Shown here: positions 46,061 through 54,402 of the stretch, in pieces
How the letters are laid out: each line of letters begins with the position of its first letter
How positions within the stretch are numbered: position 1 is the first letter of the stretch
Assembly: GCF_000576635.1 (NCBI RefSeq)
Contig: NZ_AVFL01000014.1
Location: 1 to 64,000, forward strand
Origin: Skermanella stibiiresistens SB22
GTDB lineage: Bacteria; Pseudomonadota; Alphaproteobacteria; Azospirillales; Azospirillaceae
Length of the DNA stretch: 64,000 nt
Direction: 5' to 3'
The notes under the pieces: generated by a model
What the model saw: only the letters and a program-made list of their open reading frames with translations
What the model was told of the DNA's origin: nothing
Databases searched by the model: none
Program-made: the position numbers and the translations under genes

Positions 46061-46558
46061 ATGATCACACTGTCGGTCAATGGCCGGGACCACCAGATCG
46101 ACGCGGATCCCGCGACGCCGCTGCTCTACGTCCTGCGCGACGATCTTCACCTGAACGCGGCGAAGTTCGGCTGTGGCCTGGGGCAATGCGGCTCTTGCAT
46201 GGTGCTGGCGGACGGATTGCCGGTGGTGTCCTGCGTCACCCCGGTCGTGGCTCTGGAGGGAAGGCGGATCCGCACCGTCGAAGGCTTGGGCGGCGCCGAT
46301 GATCCCGGCCCGGTTCAGCGCGCCTTCATCGATGAACAGGCGGCCCAGTGCGGCTATTGCATCCCCGGCTTCATCATCAGCGCCCAGGCGCTGCTGGAGC
46401 GGACGCCTTCGCCATCCGATGCCGAGATCCGAACCGCACTGAAGCCCAACCTATGCCGGTGCGGCACCCATATCCGAATTCTCCGGGCCGTGCGGCGGGC
46501 CGCCGACGCGATGCGGACCTCCGTTGCGGCGAATCCGGGCGGGGAGGGCGGGCAGTGA
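46061..46558 (+). CDS. Molybdenum hydroxylase small subunit, two [2Fe-2S] clusters (IorA-like)
   Basis: 165 residues. Plant-type [2Fe-2S] domain with C38, C43, C46, C58 (CGLGQCGSCMVL), and a helical second cluster domain with C97, C100, C132, C134 (CGYCIPGF; NLCRCGTHIRI). No signal peptide, so it probably rides with the Tat-exported large subunit. It resembles isoquinoline 1-oxidoreductase/aldehyde oxidase alpha subunits. The stop overlaps the GTG start of the large subunit. Confidence 0.95.
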   Translation: MITLSVNGRDHQIDADPATPLLYVLRDDLHLNAAKFGCGLGQCGSCMVLADGLPVVSCVTPVVALEGRRIRTVEGLGGADDPGPVQRAFIDEQAAQCGYCIPGFIISAQALLERTPSPSDAEIRTALKPNLCRCGTHIRILRAVRRAADAMRTSVAANPGGEGGQ

Positions 46559-48813
46559 AGCACTCCAAAGGATCCCCGCCCGAGCTGTCGCGTCGCGCTT
46601 TCCTGGGAGGCGGCGCGCTGTTGGTCGGTTTCACGCTGATGCCGGGCCGCCTGTTGGCCCAGGCACCGCGGGAAGCCAAAGGTGGCGGCGATGTCGGGCT
46701 GCCGAAGGCGCTGGGCGCCGATCCGGCGCTGGAGTCCTGGATCAGGATCGACGCCGACGGGGCCATCACGGTCTTCACCGGCAAGGCGGAACTGGGGCAG
46801 GGAATCCGGACCGCCCTGATCCAGGTGGCGGCGGAGGAGCTGTCGGTCACGCCCGCCGACATCACCCTGGTCACCGCCGATACCGGCAGGACCCCGAACG
46901 AGAGTTTCACCGCCGGCAGCCAGTCGATGCAGGAAAGCGGCACCGCGATCCTCCACGCGGCGGCGCAAGTCCGCGCCATCCTGCTGGGTTTGGCGGCCGA
47001 GCGGCTGGGCTTGCCCGCCGAACGGCTGACCATCGCGAATGCCGCCGTCACGGCACCGGGCGGCGGTTCGCTGGGCTTTGGCGAGCTGGTGGCCGATGGG
47101 GGGCTGAGGGAGGCGACGGCGCGGCCGGGCACGGCCCTCAAGCCGGTGGCCGACTACACGGTGATCGGCCAGGGTGTGCGGCGGATCGACATCCCCGCCA
47201 AGGTGACCGGAGGACCCGCCTATGTTCAGGATCTCCGCTTGCCTGGGATGGTCCACGCCCGCGTTGTTCGCCCGCCAAGTCCAAGCGCCCGCCTGCGCGG
47301 GGTCGACACCGGAGAGGTCGAGCGGATGCCGGGCGTCGTCGGCGTCCACCGCGACGGCGATTATCTCGCCGTCGTCGCCGAGCGGGAGTGGCAGGCGATC
47401 ACCGCGAGCCGCGCGCTCGCCAGCGCCGCCGTTTGGGACGAGCGCCCCAGCCTGCCGGACGAGAACGACATCTTCGACACCTTGCTCGGTCTTCGATCCG
47501 AGGACACGGTGATCCATGACAGGCGATTGGCTGGGACGGGTGCCGCCGGTGGTGGCCGGAGACTCTCGGCCGAGTTCCGGCGCGGATACCAGATCCATGG
47601 CTCGATCGGTCCGTCCTGCGCCGTTGGATTGTTCGAGGATGGCGGGATGACGGTTTGGTCGCATGCCCAGGGCATGTTTCCCTTGCGCGCCGCCTTGGTC
47701 GAGATGCTGGGGCTGCCGGAGGATCGGGTCCGCTGCATCCATGTCGAGGGCTCCGGCTGCTATGGCCACAACGGGGCCGACGACGCCGGCGCCGACGCGG
47801 CCTTGCTGGCGCGGGCGTTTCCCGGGCGGCCGGTGCGCGTGCAATGGATGCGGGAGGACGAGCACGCCTGGGAGCCCTTCGGTCCCGCCATGGTGTCGCG
47901 GGCGTCGGGATCGGTGGGTCGGGACGGCGGGATCGCCGACCTGACCTACGAGGTCTGGAGCAACGCCCATTCCACCCGGCCCGGTGGCGCCGGCGCGCTG
48001 ATGCCAGCTTGGCATCTGGCCCAACCGTTCGAACCGGATCCGCCGAAACCCATCCCCCAGCCGGCGGGGGGCGGCGACCGCAACGCCATTCCGCTCTACG
48101 CCATCCCCAATGCCCGCATAGTCCACCACTTCCTGCCGGAGATGCCGCTCCGGGTGTCGGCCCTGCGGGGTCTCGGCGCCTACATGAACGTCTTCTCCCT
48201 GGAGAGTTTCATGGATGAGCTGGCGCGGGAGGCCGGGACCGACCCCGTCGAGTTCCGCCTGCGGCATCTGGACGACCCGCGGGCGCGGGATGTCGTCACC
48301 CTGGCTGCCGAGCGGTTCGGTTGGTCCGCCGCGAGGTTGCCCTCCGGGCACGGCCGGGGCTTCGGATTCGCCCGCTACAAGAACCTCGCCGCCTATTGCG
48401 CCGTCGCCGTCGAGGTCATGGTCGCGCGGGAAACCGGCGCCACCCGGTTGCTGCGCGCGGTGGCGGCGATCGACAGCGGGCAGGCGGTGAACCCCGACGG
48501 CATCCGCAACCAGACGGAGGGCGGCATCATCCAATCCGCCAGTTGGACCTTGATGGAACGGGCGAGGTTCGACCGGACGCGCGTCACCAGCCTGGACTGG
48601 AGCGGGTATCCGATCCTGCGGTTCGACCAGGTGCCGGAAAGCGTCGACGTCCATGTCATCGACCGTCCCGGTTCGCCCTTTCTGGGAACCGGCGAGGCGG
48701 CGCAGGGACCGACGGCCGGCGCGATCGCGAACGCCGTGGCCGACGCCACCGGCGCGCGCCTGCGCGAACTGCCCTTGACCAGCGACCGGGTCAAGGCCGC
48801 CATCGGCGTCTGA
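46555..48813 (+). CDS. Molybdenum hydroxylase large subunit (IorB-like aldehyde/isoquinoline oxidoreductase)
   Basis: 752 residues with twin-arginine signal LSRRAFLGGGALLVGFTL (~11-28). Molybdopterin-domain segments include FTGKAELGQGIRTALIQVAAEEL (~63-86), TAGSQSMQESG, and the C-terminal GTGEAAQGPTAGAIANAVADATG with the expected catalytic glutamate. The GTG at 46555 overlaps the small-subunit stop (GTGA). With the upstream triheme cytochrome it forms a periplasmic three-component dehydrogenase. The substrate (aldehyde, N-heterocycle or other) cannot be told. Confidence 0.94.
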   Translation: MKHSKGSPPELSRRAFLGGGALLVGFTLMPGRLLAQAPREAKGGGDVGLPKALGADPALESWIRIDADGAITVFTGKAELGQGIRTALIQVAAEELSVTPADITLVTADTGRTPNESFTAGSQSMQESGTAILHAAAQVRAILLGLAAERLGLPAERLTIANAAVTAPGGGSLGFGELVADGGLREATARPGTALKPVADYTVIGQGVRRIDIPAKVTGGPAYVQDLRLPGMVHARVVRPPSPSARLRGVDTGEVERMPGVVGVHRDGDYLAVVAEREWQAITASRALASAAVWDERPSLPDENDIFDTLLGLRSEDTVIHDRRLAGTGAAGGGRRLSAEFRRGYQIHGSIGPSCAVGLFEDGGMTVWSHAQGMFPLRAALVEMLGLPEDRVRCIHVEGSGCYGHNGADDAGADAALLARAFPGRPVRVQWMREDEHAWEPFGPAMVSRASGSVGRDGGIADLTYEVWSNAHSTRPGGAGALMPAWHLAQPFEPDPPKPIPQPAGGGDRNAIPLYAIPNARIVHHFLPEMPLRVSALRGLGAYMNVFSLESFMDELAREAGTDPVEFRLRHLDDPRARDVVTLAAERFGWSAARLPSGHGRGFGFARYKNLAAYCAVAVEVMVARETGATRLLRAVAAIDSGQAVNPDGIRNQTEGGIIQSASWTLMERARFDRTRVTSLDWSGYPILRFDQVPESVDVHVIDRPGSPFLGTGEAAQGPTAGAIANAVADATGARLRELPLTSDRVKAAIGV

Positions 48814-48845
48814 GCGCCGCTTCGCGAGGGGCCCCCGCCACAACG

Positions 48846-48881
48846 AAAAACGCCGCCGCCTTTCGGCGGCGGCGGAGTTTT
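48846..48881. terminator. Bidirectional rho-independent terminator
   Basis: A perfect 10-bp GC stem (48851-48860 with 48865-48874), TTTC loop, with AAAAA on the left and TTTT on the right. It sits between the convergent iorB and OFA1 genes and can stop transcription both ways. Confidence 0.9.
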
Positions 48882-48916
48882 CGATCCCGGGACGATGCCC
48901 CGGGGTCGAGGGGGGA

Positions 48917-50251
48917 TCAGGTGGTGGCCGGACCGACCGCTGGGGTCTGGCCGATGTTGTTGGCGATCCTGTATTCCTGCTCGTTCCGGGCGTGGTGGCG
49001 GGCCAGCATGGGCCTCAGCACGATCAGGGCGCAGGCGGCGGAGCAAAGATCCATGATGGCGACCGTGTAGAGGACGCTGGACCACGTTCCGGTGGCCTCC
49101 ATCAGCAGGTTCCCCAAGGGGACCAGCAAAGCCGCGACACCCTTGGCGCAGTACAGGACGCCATAGATCTTGCCGACGTGCTTGGTGCCGAAGGCGTCAC
49201 CGGCGGTGGCGCTGAACAAGCTGTAGACTTCGCCCCAGGCCAGGAACACGACGCCGCTCAGGATGAGGAAGGCGTACGGGTTGTGGCCGAAGTAGCCGAG
49301 CGCGACGATGCCGATACCTTCCATCGTGAAGGCGATGAACATGGTCTTCTCACGACCGATGTGGTCGGAGATCCAGCCGAAGATGGGACGCGACAAGCCG
49401 TTCATGACCCGGTCGAGCATCAGGGCGAAGGGCAGGGCGGCCATGGTGAAGAAGTACAAGTTGACCGGGAATTCCTTGACCCCAAGGTCATGGGCGATCA
49501 AGCCGAGCTGCGCCACCGCCATCAGGCCGCCGGTCACGGTCAGGACGAACATGGCCAGCATGACGTAGAACACGGGGGTGCGCAGCGCCTCGCCGAGCGT
49601 GTAGTCGCGGCGGGACTGGGCGACCTTGTTCGAGTACTTGACCTCGCCTTCGCGGGGCGACTTCAGGAACCAGGCGGCGATGAAGATGATCGTGCCCTGG
49701 ACCACGCCGAAGAAGAAGAAGGCGCTCTGGAAACCGGTGCTCGCGATCATGCTGGCGATCGGCAGGATGGTCAGCGCCGAACCCGCGCCGTAGCCACCGG
49801 CGGTCAGGCCGACGGCCAAGCCGCGGCGATCCGGGAACCACTTCAAGGCGTTGTTGATGCAGGTGGCGTAGACGCAGCCGACGCCCATGCCGCCGATCGC
49901 GGCGCCGATGTAGAAGCCCGTCAGCGTCGTGGCATAGGAGTTGACGACCCAGGCCAGGCCGGTCAACACGCCGCCGACGGCGACCATCACCTTGGGGCCG
50001 TATTTGTCGATGAAATAGCCTTCCAGCGGCGTCAGCCAGGTCTGGACCACGACGAAGATCGTGAAGGCCGCCTGAATCGAAGCGCGTGTCCATCCGTAGG
50101 TCGCTTGGATCTCCGGCACGAACAGTGTCCAGGCGTATTGGATGTTCGCCGTCGCGACCATACAGATGACGCCGACGACCAACTGTAGCCAGCGAACCCG
50201 GGCGGCGTCCGGCGCCAGCCCTTTTCCTTGTTGATCAACCGATGTATGCAT
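48917..50251 (-). CDS. OFA-family MFS transporter 1 (oxalate/formate antiporter-like)
   Basis: 444 residues with 12 membrane segments. OFA signatures: WLQLVVGVICMVATANIQYAWTLF at the first helix, EGYFIDKYGPKVMVAVGG, GVGCVYATCINNALKWFPDRRGLAVGL, and SRPIFGWISDHIGREKTMF between helices 8 and 9. The family includes OxlT and other organic anion carriers. The ATG at 50251 follows GGAGG by 9 bases; an extended N-terminus is not needed. A shared TCTGGTATA motif lies about 130-160 bp upstream. Paralogue of the gene at 52833-54149. Confidence 0.94.
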   Translation of the reverse strand: MHTSVDQQGKGLAPDAARVRWLQLVVGVICMVATANIQYAWTLFVPEIQATYGWTRASIQAAFTIFVVVQTWLTPLEGYFIDKYGPKVMVAVGGVLTGLAWVVNSYATTLTGFYIGAAIGGMGVGCVYATCINNALKWFPDRRGLAVGLTAGGYGAGSALTILPIASMIASTGFQSAFFFFGVVQGTIIFIAAWFLKSPREGEVKYSNKVAQSRRDYTLGEALRTPVFYVMLAMFVLTVTGGLMAVAQLGLIAHDLGVKEFPVNLYFFTMAALPFALMLDRVMNGLSRPIFGWISDHIGREKTMFIAFTMEGIGIVALGYFGHNPYAFLILSGVVFLAWGEVYSLFSATAGDAFGTKHVGKIYGVLYCAKGVAALLVPLGNLLMEATGTWSSVLYTVAIMDLCSAACALIVLRPMLARHHARNEQEYRIANNIGQTPAVGPATT

Positions 50252-50379
50252 CGGACATTTCCTCCGTGTGGATGGACAGCCATTGGTCCGGTGTTTTTTG
50301 TCCTTCCGAAGGGATTTCATCCCGCGACGACATCCTCGGCTCCTTGGGTTCCGGGTTGTGGCAACGTGACGCCCTCTGG

Positions 50380-50412
50380 TGTCTGGTATATTGAATTCCA
50401 AACACCAACACT
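50380..50412 (-). promoter_or_regulatory. Candidate GntR-type operator upstream of OFA1
   Basis: The plus strand reads TGTCTGGTATATTGAATTCC, then AAACACCAACAC. On the coding strand this gives TTGGTGTTTGGAATTC, then ATATACCAGAC: two half-sites facing each other, like the arrangement before OFA2. It is about 130-160 bp upstream of the OFA1 start codon. Confidence 0.5.
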
Positions 50413-50610
50413 GATGCAATCAGTTTTGTAAGTTTTCCACGATGTGGAACGGAAATATCATAATCATCACCGAATAAGTTGAAAGAGAAACTAACCCAAT
50501 TATGGGTAAGCGTACCTGACGTATATTTGCGGACGCACGAAAGCCAGCCCCGCTATGCTGCGAGGCCGGCGCGTTGGATCGGGCTTTACTTGACGAAACC
50601 GGGAGTTAGA

Positions 50611-50841
50611 TCAGAAGCTCGTCCAGACCATGTCGGAAAGGTTCAGTCCTGGTATGTCGCTGATCAGGATGACGGCGGCATGGCATGCGCCACTCAGCAT
50701 CCCGAATCCAAGCGTCGTCAGGATAACCTTCCGGCGGACCGTGCTCGTCGGGGGCATCGCCGGATCGGGTGTTCCGGAGCCGGGCTGCCCGTCGGGCGGA
50801 CTGCGGCGATTTGTCCGGTTGATGTGCACGATTCCTCCCAT
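50611..50841 (-). CDS. Possible small protein, up to 76 residues
   Basis: Open frame with one hydrophobic segment (VILTTLGFGMLSGACHAAVILI). A GGGAGGA sequence lies inside the first codons, just before a possible GTG start at 50829, so a shorter form of about 72 residues is possible. Same strand as OFA1, and located between the Nudix gene and OFA1. No family recognised and coding evidence is thin. Confidence 0.25.
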   Translation of the reverse strand: MGGIVHINRTNRRSPPDGQPGSGTPDPAMPPTSTVRRKVILTTLGFGMLSGACHAAVILISDIPGLNLSDMVWTSF

Positions 50842-50955
50842 TCTTTTTTTATGGAAATCATCATCAACGCGGCCGGAGCCAAACGCAATCGGCTCGACGA
50901 GGTGACCACCTCGTTTCTCGACTGGCGGAACCCGCTTCTGAGGCGTGGGACCGGA

Positions 50956-51708
50956 TCAGCCCAGATCGCTTGAAACCGCTGGCGCCACGGTGGGATGATA
51001 GCCGGCATCCTCCGGTATCCGGAGCCGAGCGCCCTCCGCCGTCTCCACCCATTCCGGGACGATGCGCGGCACGGGCCGCCGCGACGCCTGGTCGATGGCT
51101 TCGGCCACGCCCCCGCTGTCGCTCAGGCGTGCCAGGGTCATCCGAGTCGCGAAGATCAGCCGCACCTCGCCCGCGTCGGCGGCCCGCAGGATGGACGCCG
51201 GTGATACCCATCGATAGCTCACGATCTCCGATCCGTCGGGCGCGGTCCGCTGATCCGGTGGAGCCTTGGCGACGAAGAATCTCGTGTCGAAGCGCTTGGG
51301 CCGGACGACCGGCGTGACCCAGTGCCCGAACTGGGTCAGCAGGTCAGGGGCGGGGGTGAGGTTCTCCAGTTCCAGCATCCGGCCGAACCCGATTTCCCCG
51401 TCCAGGATGGCCCGGCGGTACCGGGTGATCAGTTCATCCTGGCGTTGGGAGGAGGGCGGGGCGCCATCGGATTCCCGGACCAGCAGGATGCCGCATTCCT
51501 CGAAGGTCTCCCGTATCGCCGCCGATCTCGCCGCCGACACGTCGTCATCCCCGGCCTGACGATCCCCGGCATCGACGCATCCCCCGGGAAAGACCAGGGC
51601 GCCGGCGGCGAAACTGGCCGCGCCATGGCGCTCGATCATCAAGGTCTCGAAACCGTGGCGAGTGTCCCGCAGCAGGATCAGTGTCGCCGCTTCCCTCAAG
51701 CCGGTCAT
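50956..51708 (-). CDS. Nudix hydrolase, NUDT19-like
   Basis: 250 residues. Nudix box in the extended form FPGGCVDAGD...AAIRETFEECGILL, with a longer spacer between the glycine and the RExxEE part than in classic Nudix enzymes. That form is typical of the NUDT7/NUDT19 group acting on CoA derivatives. No signal peptide. AAGGA precedes the ATG. The gene is followed by the OFA1 promoter region and preceded by CBS/BON 2 on the same strand (108-bp gap). Substrate not established. Confidence 0.9.
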   Translation of the reverse strand: MTGLREAATLILLRDTRHGFETLMIERHGAASFAAGALVFPGGCVDAGDRQAGDDDVSAARSAAIRETFEECGILLVRESDGAPPSSQRQDELITRYRRAILDGEIGFGRMLELENLTPAPDLLTQFGHWVTPVVRPKRFDTRFFVAKAPPDQRTAPDGSEIVSYRWVSPASILRAADAGEVRLIFATRMTLARLSDSGGVAEAIDQASRRPVPRIVPEWVETAEGARLRIPEDAGYHPTVAPAVSSDLG

Positions 51709-51816
51709 TCGGCGTCCTTCCTCGTTGCGGCCGTGTCCCGCTCCGAACCGCCGCCATGGGTTTCGACCGTGGCGGCGGTTGGAAAACCCTCGTCAACCGT
51801 CAGCGGGCGTCGCGCG

Positions 51817-52518
51817 TCACCAGCCGACGAAGCCCTCGGCGACCGGGCTCACGACGTCGATGTGGTCGACGACATCCTTGACGCCCTCGACGTTGCGGGC
51901 GCCGACAACCAAGGCGTTGCGCTGTGACTCGGTGCGGACGGATCCCCAAAGATGGACCACACCGTCCTTGACCACGACATTCTCGCCGAAATCGGGAGCC
52001 CAGGGTTGTTCTGCGTAGGCCGCGAGCACCCGCTCGCGGATCGTCTTGTCATCTACCGAGCCCGTCACCGCTCCCGGTTCCAGCGTCGCCAGAACCCTCA
52101 TCAGGTTCGCCCTGCTGATGATGCCGACGACATCATGGTCACGCAGGACCGGCACCCGCTTGATCCGACGGCTTTCCATCAGATGCACGACCTCGTTGAG
52201 GGGCGCGTTCTCATCGACGCTGATCAGCTTGGCGCTCATCACGTCGCGGACGGTCCGGCCATGCGCCTTGGTGAAGTGCTCCGCTTGGCTGGAGGCTCCG
52301 GCGAACAGGCCGAGCCACCACGAGGCGCGCCGCTCGGTACCGGTTTCCGCCCGGCGCAGCAAGTCTCCCTCGCTGATCACGCCGATGACGCGGCCTTGGG
52401 GATCGACCACGGGCATGCCGCTGATACGGTGATCGAGCATGCGCTTCGCCGCTTCCGCGACCGTGCTGTCCGCGTCGATCGTGATGACATTGCGGGTCAT
52501 GATATCGCCGGCTTTCAT
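51817..52518 (-). CDS. CBS-CBS-BON domain protein (second paralogue)
   Basis: 233 residues with the same architecture as 5711-6397: CBS 1 (MKAGDIMTRNVITIDADST, SGMPVVDPQGRVIGVISEGDLLRR), CBS 2 (VRDVMSAKLISVDENAPL, RIKRVPVLRDHDVVGIISRANL) and a C-terminal BON domain (FGENVVVKDGVVHLWGSV). The ATG at 52518 follows CGGAGGAAA. It is divergent from OFA2, and the shared 314-bp region has two motif clusters, one next to each gene. Likely cytoplasmic; function unknown. Confidence 0.92.
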   Translation of the reverse strand: MKAGDIMTRNVITIDADSTVAEAAKRMLDHRISGMPVVDPQGRVIGVISEGDLLRRAETGTERRASWWLGLFAGASSQAEHFTKAHGRTVRDVMSAKLISVDENAPLNEVVHLMESRRIKRVPVLRDHDVVGIISRANLMRVLATLEPGAVTGSVDDKTIRERVLAAYAEQPWAPDFGENVVVKDGVVHLWGSVRTESQRNALVVGARNVEGVKDVVDHIDVVSPVAEGFVGW

Positions 52519-52541
52519 CGTTTCCTCCGTTTGTTTTGGCG

Positions 52542-52571
52542 CTGGCATACGAAATACCAACTACCAGAAAC
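52542..52571 (-). promoter_or_regulatory. Candidate GntR-type operator upstream of CBS/BON 2
   Basis: Plus strand: CTGGCATACGAAATACCA, then ACTACCAGAAA. On the coding strand: CTGGTAGTTGGTAT, then TTCGTATGCCAG, comparable with CTGGTATTTGGTATACGG upstream of the GNAT operon. It contains the inverted repeat TGGTAT/ATGCCA. Located 24-53 bp upstream of the start codon, a position suited to repression. Confidence 0.6.
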
Positions 52572-52702
52572 CGCCAGGGTCCGTAAGTGGTCAAACGGTC
52601 GCGATTGCCGGAGTGATTTTTCAATCCACTCCAGGATTGTTTCCAATATGCGGAGTGCTTTTTCACAAGGTGAGATGTGAACCCCTTGCGCTTGGGCCTG
52701 GG

Positions 52703-52744
52703 AGGGTATTTGGTATCTGTAGTTCTGAATACCGTATACCAGTC
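52703..52744 (+). promoter_or_regulatory. Candidate GntR-type double operator upstream of OFA2
   Basis: Two half-clusters: GGTATTTGGTAT (52705-52716) and AATACCGTATACCA (52728-52741). Both are exact repeats of stretches at 5653-5672, but in a different relative order and spacing. The region is 90-130 bp upstream of the OFA2 start. The repeated 14-mer is the strongest single piece of evidence for the regulon. Confidence 0.65.
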
Positions 52745-52832
52745 GAGTTCAGGTCCCCGCGCGTCGCGACCCCTGAATTCGACGCCCAGACAAGACGACA
52801 GACAAATGTCGGTATAGGACAAGGGAGTCGAA

Positions 52833-54149
52833 ATGCTCAATAACCAGAGAACAGCTGCGAGCGCTCCACCCGGCGGTCGTTGGTTACAACTGATCGTGGG
52901 CGTGATCTGTATGGCCATGGTGGCCAATCTTCAATATGGCTGGACGCTCTTCGTCACTCCAATGGATGCGAAGCATGGTTGGGGACTAACGGGCATCCAG
53001 GTCGCGTTCTCGATCTTCATCGTGACCGAAACCTGGCTGGTGCCGATCGAAGGTTGGTTCGTCGACCGTTACGGTCCCAAGATCGTGACCGTCGCCGGTG
53101 GCGTGTTGTGCGGCATCGCCTGGATGCTGAATTCCGTCGCCGAATCCCTGGCGATGCTCTATTTCGCCGCCGCCGTCGGCGGCATGGGAGCGGGCGCCGT
53201 GTACGGCACCTGCGTTGGCAACGCCTTGAAGTGGTTCCCCGACCGCCGCGGTTTCGCCGCCGGCGTCACCGCCGCCGGTTTCGGCGCGGGCTCGGCGATC
53301 ACCATCATTCCGATCGCCAACATGATCGCATCGTCGGGCTATGAGCACACCTTCATGGTGTTCGGCCTGATCCAGGGCGGCACCGTCCTCGTCCTGGCCT
53401 TCCTGCTGCGGGCTCCCAAGGCGGAGGAACTGCCAAGCGTCAGCCAAGTCAAGGTCGGCCAAAGCCGCCGCGACTACACGCCGGTCGAGATGGCCAAAAC
53501 TCCGGTCTTCTGGATCATGTACCTGATGTTCACCATCGTCGCCGCTGGCGGCCTGATGGCGACCGCGCAGATCGGTCCGATCGCCAAGGACTACGGTCTG
53601 GCCCAAACCCCGATCACCTTGTTGGGCCTGACCCTGCCGGCGCTGACCTTCGCCCTGGCGATCGACCGGGTGCTGAACGGCGTGACGCGCCCCTTCTTCG
53701 GCTGGGTTTCGGACCATATCGGCCGCGAGAACACGATGTTCATCGCCTTCGCCCTGGAGGCGGTCGGCATTCTGGCGCTCGCCAAGTGGGGCCACGACCC
53801 GATGGCCTTCGTCTTCCTGACCGGCCTCGTCTTCTTCGCATGGGGCGAGATCTTCAGCCTGTTCCCCGCGACCTGCGGCGACACCTTCGGCTCCAAATAC
53901 GCCGCCTCGAACGCCGGCCTGCTCTACACCGCCAAGGGTACCGCGGCGCTCCTGGTTCCGATCAGCAGCGTGATCGCGACCGCGACCGGCAGTTGGGACA
54001 TGGTCTTCGTCCTCGCCTCCGCCGTCAACGCCATCGCGGCGGTCCTGGCGCTGTTCGTCCTGAAGCCCATGCGGGCCCGGGTCATGGAAGCCAACGCCGC
54101 CGAGACCTCCATTCCGACATCGCGTCCGGTGACAACGCTCGCCGAATGA
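52833..54149 (+). CDS. OFA-family MFS transporter 2 (oxalate/formate antiporter-like)
   Basis: 438 residues, 12 membrane segments, clear paralogue of OFA1: WLQLIVGVICMAMVANLQYGWTLF, EGWFVDRYGPKIVTVAGG, GAGAVYGTCVGNALKWFPDRRG and TRPFFGWVSDHIGRENTMF. A probable organic anion carrier of the inner membrane. AAGGGAG lies just upstream of the ATG at 52833. A strong terminator follows, so it is monocistronic. Confidence 0.94.
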   Translation: MLNNQRTAASAPPGGRWLQLIVGVICMAMVANLQYGWTLFVTPMDAKHGWGLTGIQVAFSIFIVTETWLVPIEGWFVDRYGPKIVTVAGGVLCGIAWMLNSVAESLAMLYFAAAVGGMGAGAVYGTCVGNALKWFPDRRGFAAGVTAAGFGAGSAITIIPIANMIASSGYEHTFMVFGLIQGGTVLVLAFLLRAPKAEELPSVSQVKVGQSRRDYTPVEMAKTPVFWIMYLMFTIVAAGGLMATAQIGPIAKDYGLAQTPITLLGLTLPALTFALAIDRVLNGVTRPFFGWVSDHIGRENTMFIAFALEAVGILALAKWGHDPMAFVFLTGLVFFAWGEIFSLFPATCGDTFGSKYAASNAGLLYTAKGTAALLVPISSVIATATGSWDMVFVLASAVNAIAAVLALFVLKPMRARVMEANAAETSIPTSRPVTTLAE

Positions 54150-54182
54150 CGCCAACCAATCCCATCCGTGTGGGACACTTGG

Positions 54183-54215
54183 GGCCGGTTCCGAAAGGGA
54201 CCGGCCTTTCTTTTT
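54183..54215 (+). terminator. Rho-independent terminator after OFA2
   Basis: A 10-bp stem (54183-54192 with 54197-54206, one G-U pair) capped by a GAAA tetraloop, followed by TTTCTTTTT. It lies about 35 bp after the OFA2 stop. Confidence 0.92.
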
Positions 54216-54402
54216 GACACGGGTGGCGGGGCAGGGGTGATCCGGCAAATGGATCAAAACCGACATCCTTTCCAACCCACTCTCAAAATGCATAATCAAT
54301 CTTATGGAAATAGCAGACGGGATATAACGATTAGGACGACGCAAAACCCGTCGTCCGGGTCTCCGCGGCTCCGGATATCACGAAGCCGCCGCCTCAAACC
54401 GC

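Larger units (their letters stand above)
50252..50955. promoter_or_regulatory. Intergenic region upstream of OFA1
   Basis: About 700 bp with no well-supported gene. It contains the candidate GntR-type site at 50380-50412 and an AT-rich segment around 50420-50530. A minus-strand reading frame (50611-50841, 76 codons, one hydrophobic stretch) is recorded separately at low confidence. Confidence 0.5.
52519..52832. promoter_or_regulatory. Divergent CBS2/OFA2 promoter region
   Basis: 314 bp with motif clusters at 52542-52571 (CBS2 side) and 52703-52744 (OFA2 side), separated by about 130 bp of lower-GC sequence in which I see no gene. The OFA2 ribosome site AAGGGAG ends 7 bases before its ATG. 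Confidence 0.6.

Noticed and set aside
50479-50973. 164-codon plus-strand reading frame upstream of OFA1
   Set aside because: No ribosome site, low-complexity translation without family features, and it runs antisense into the Nudix gene end.
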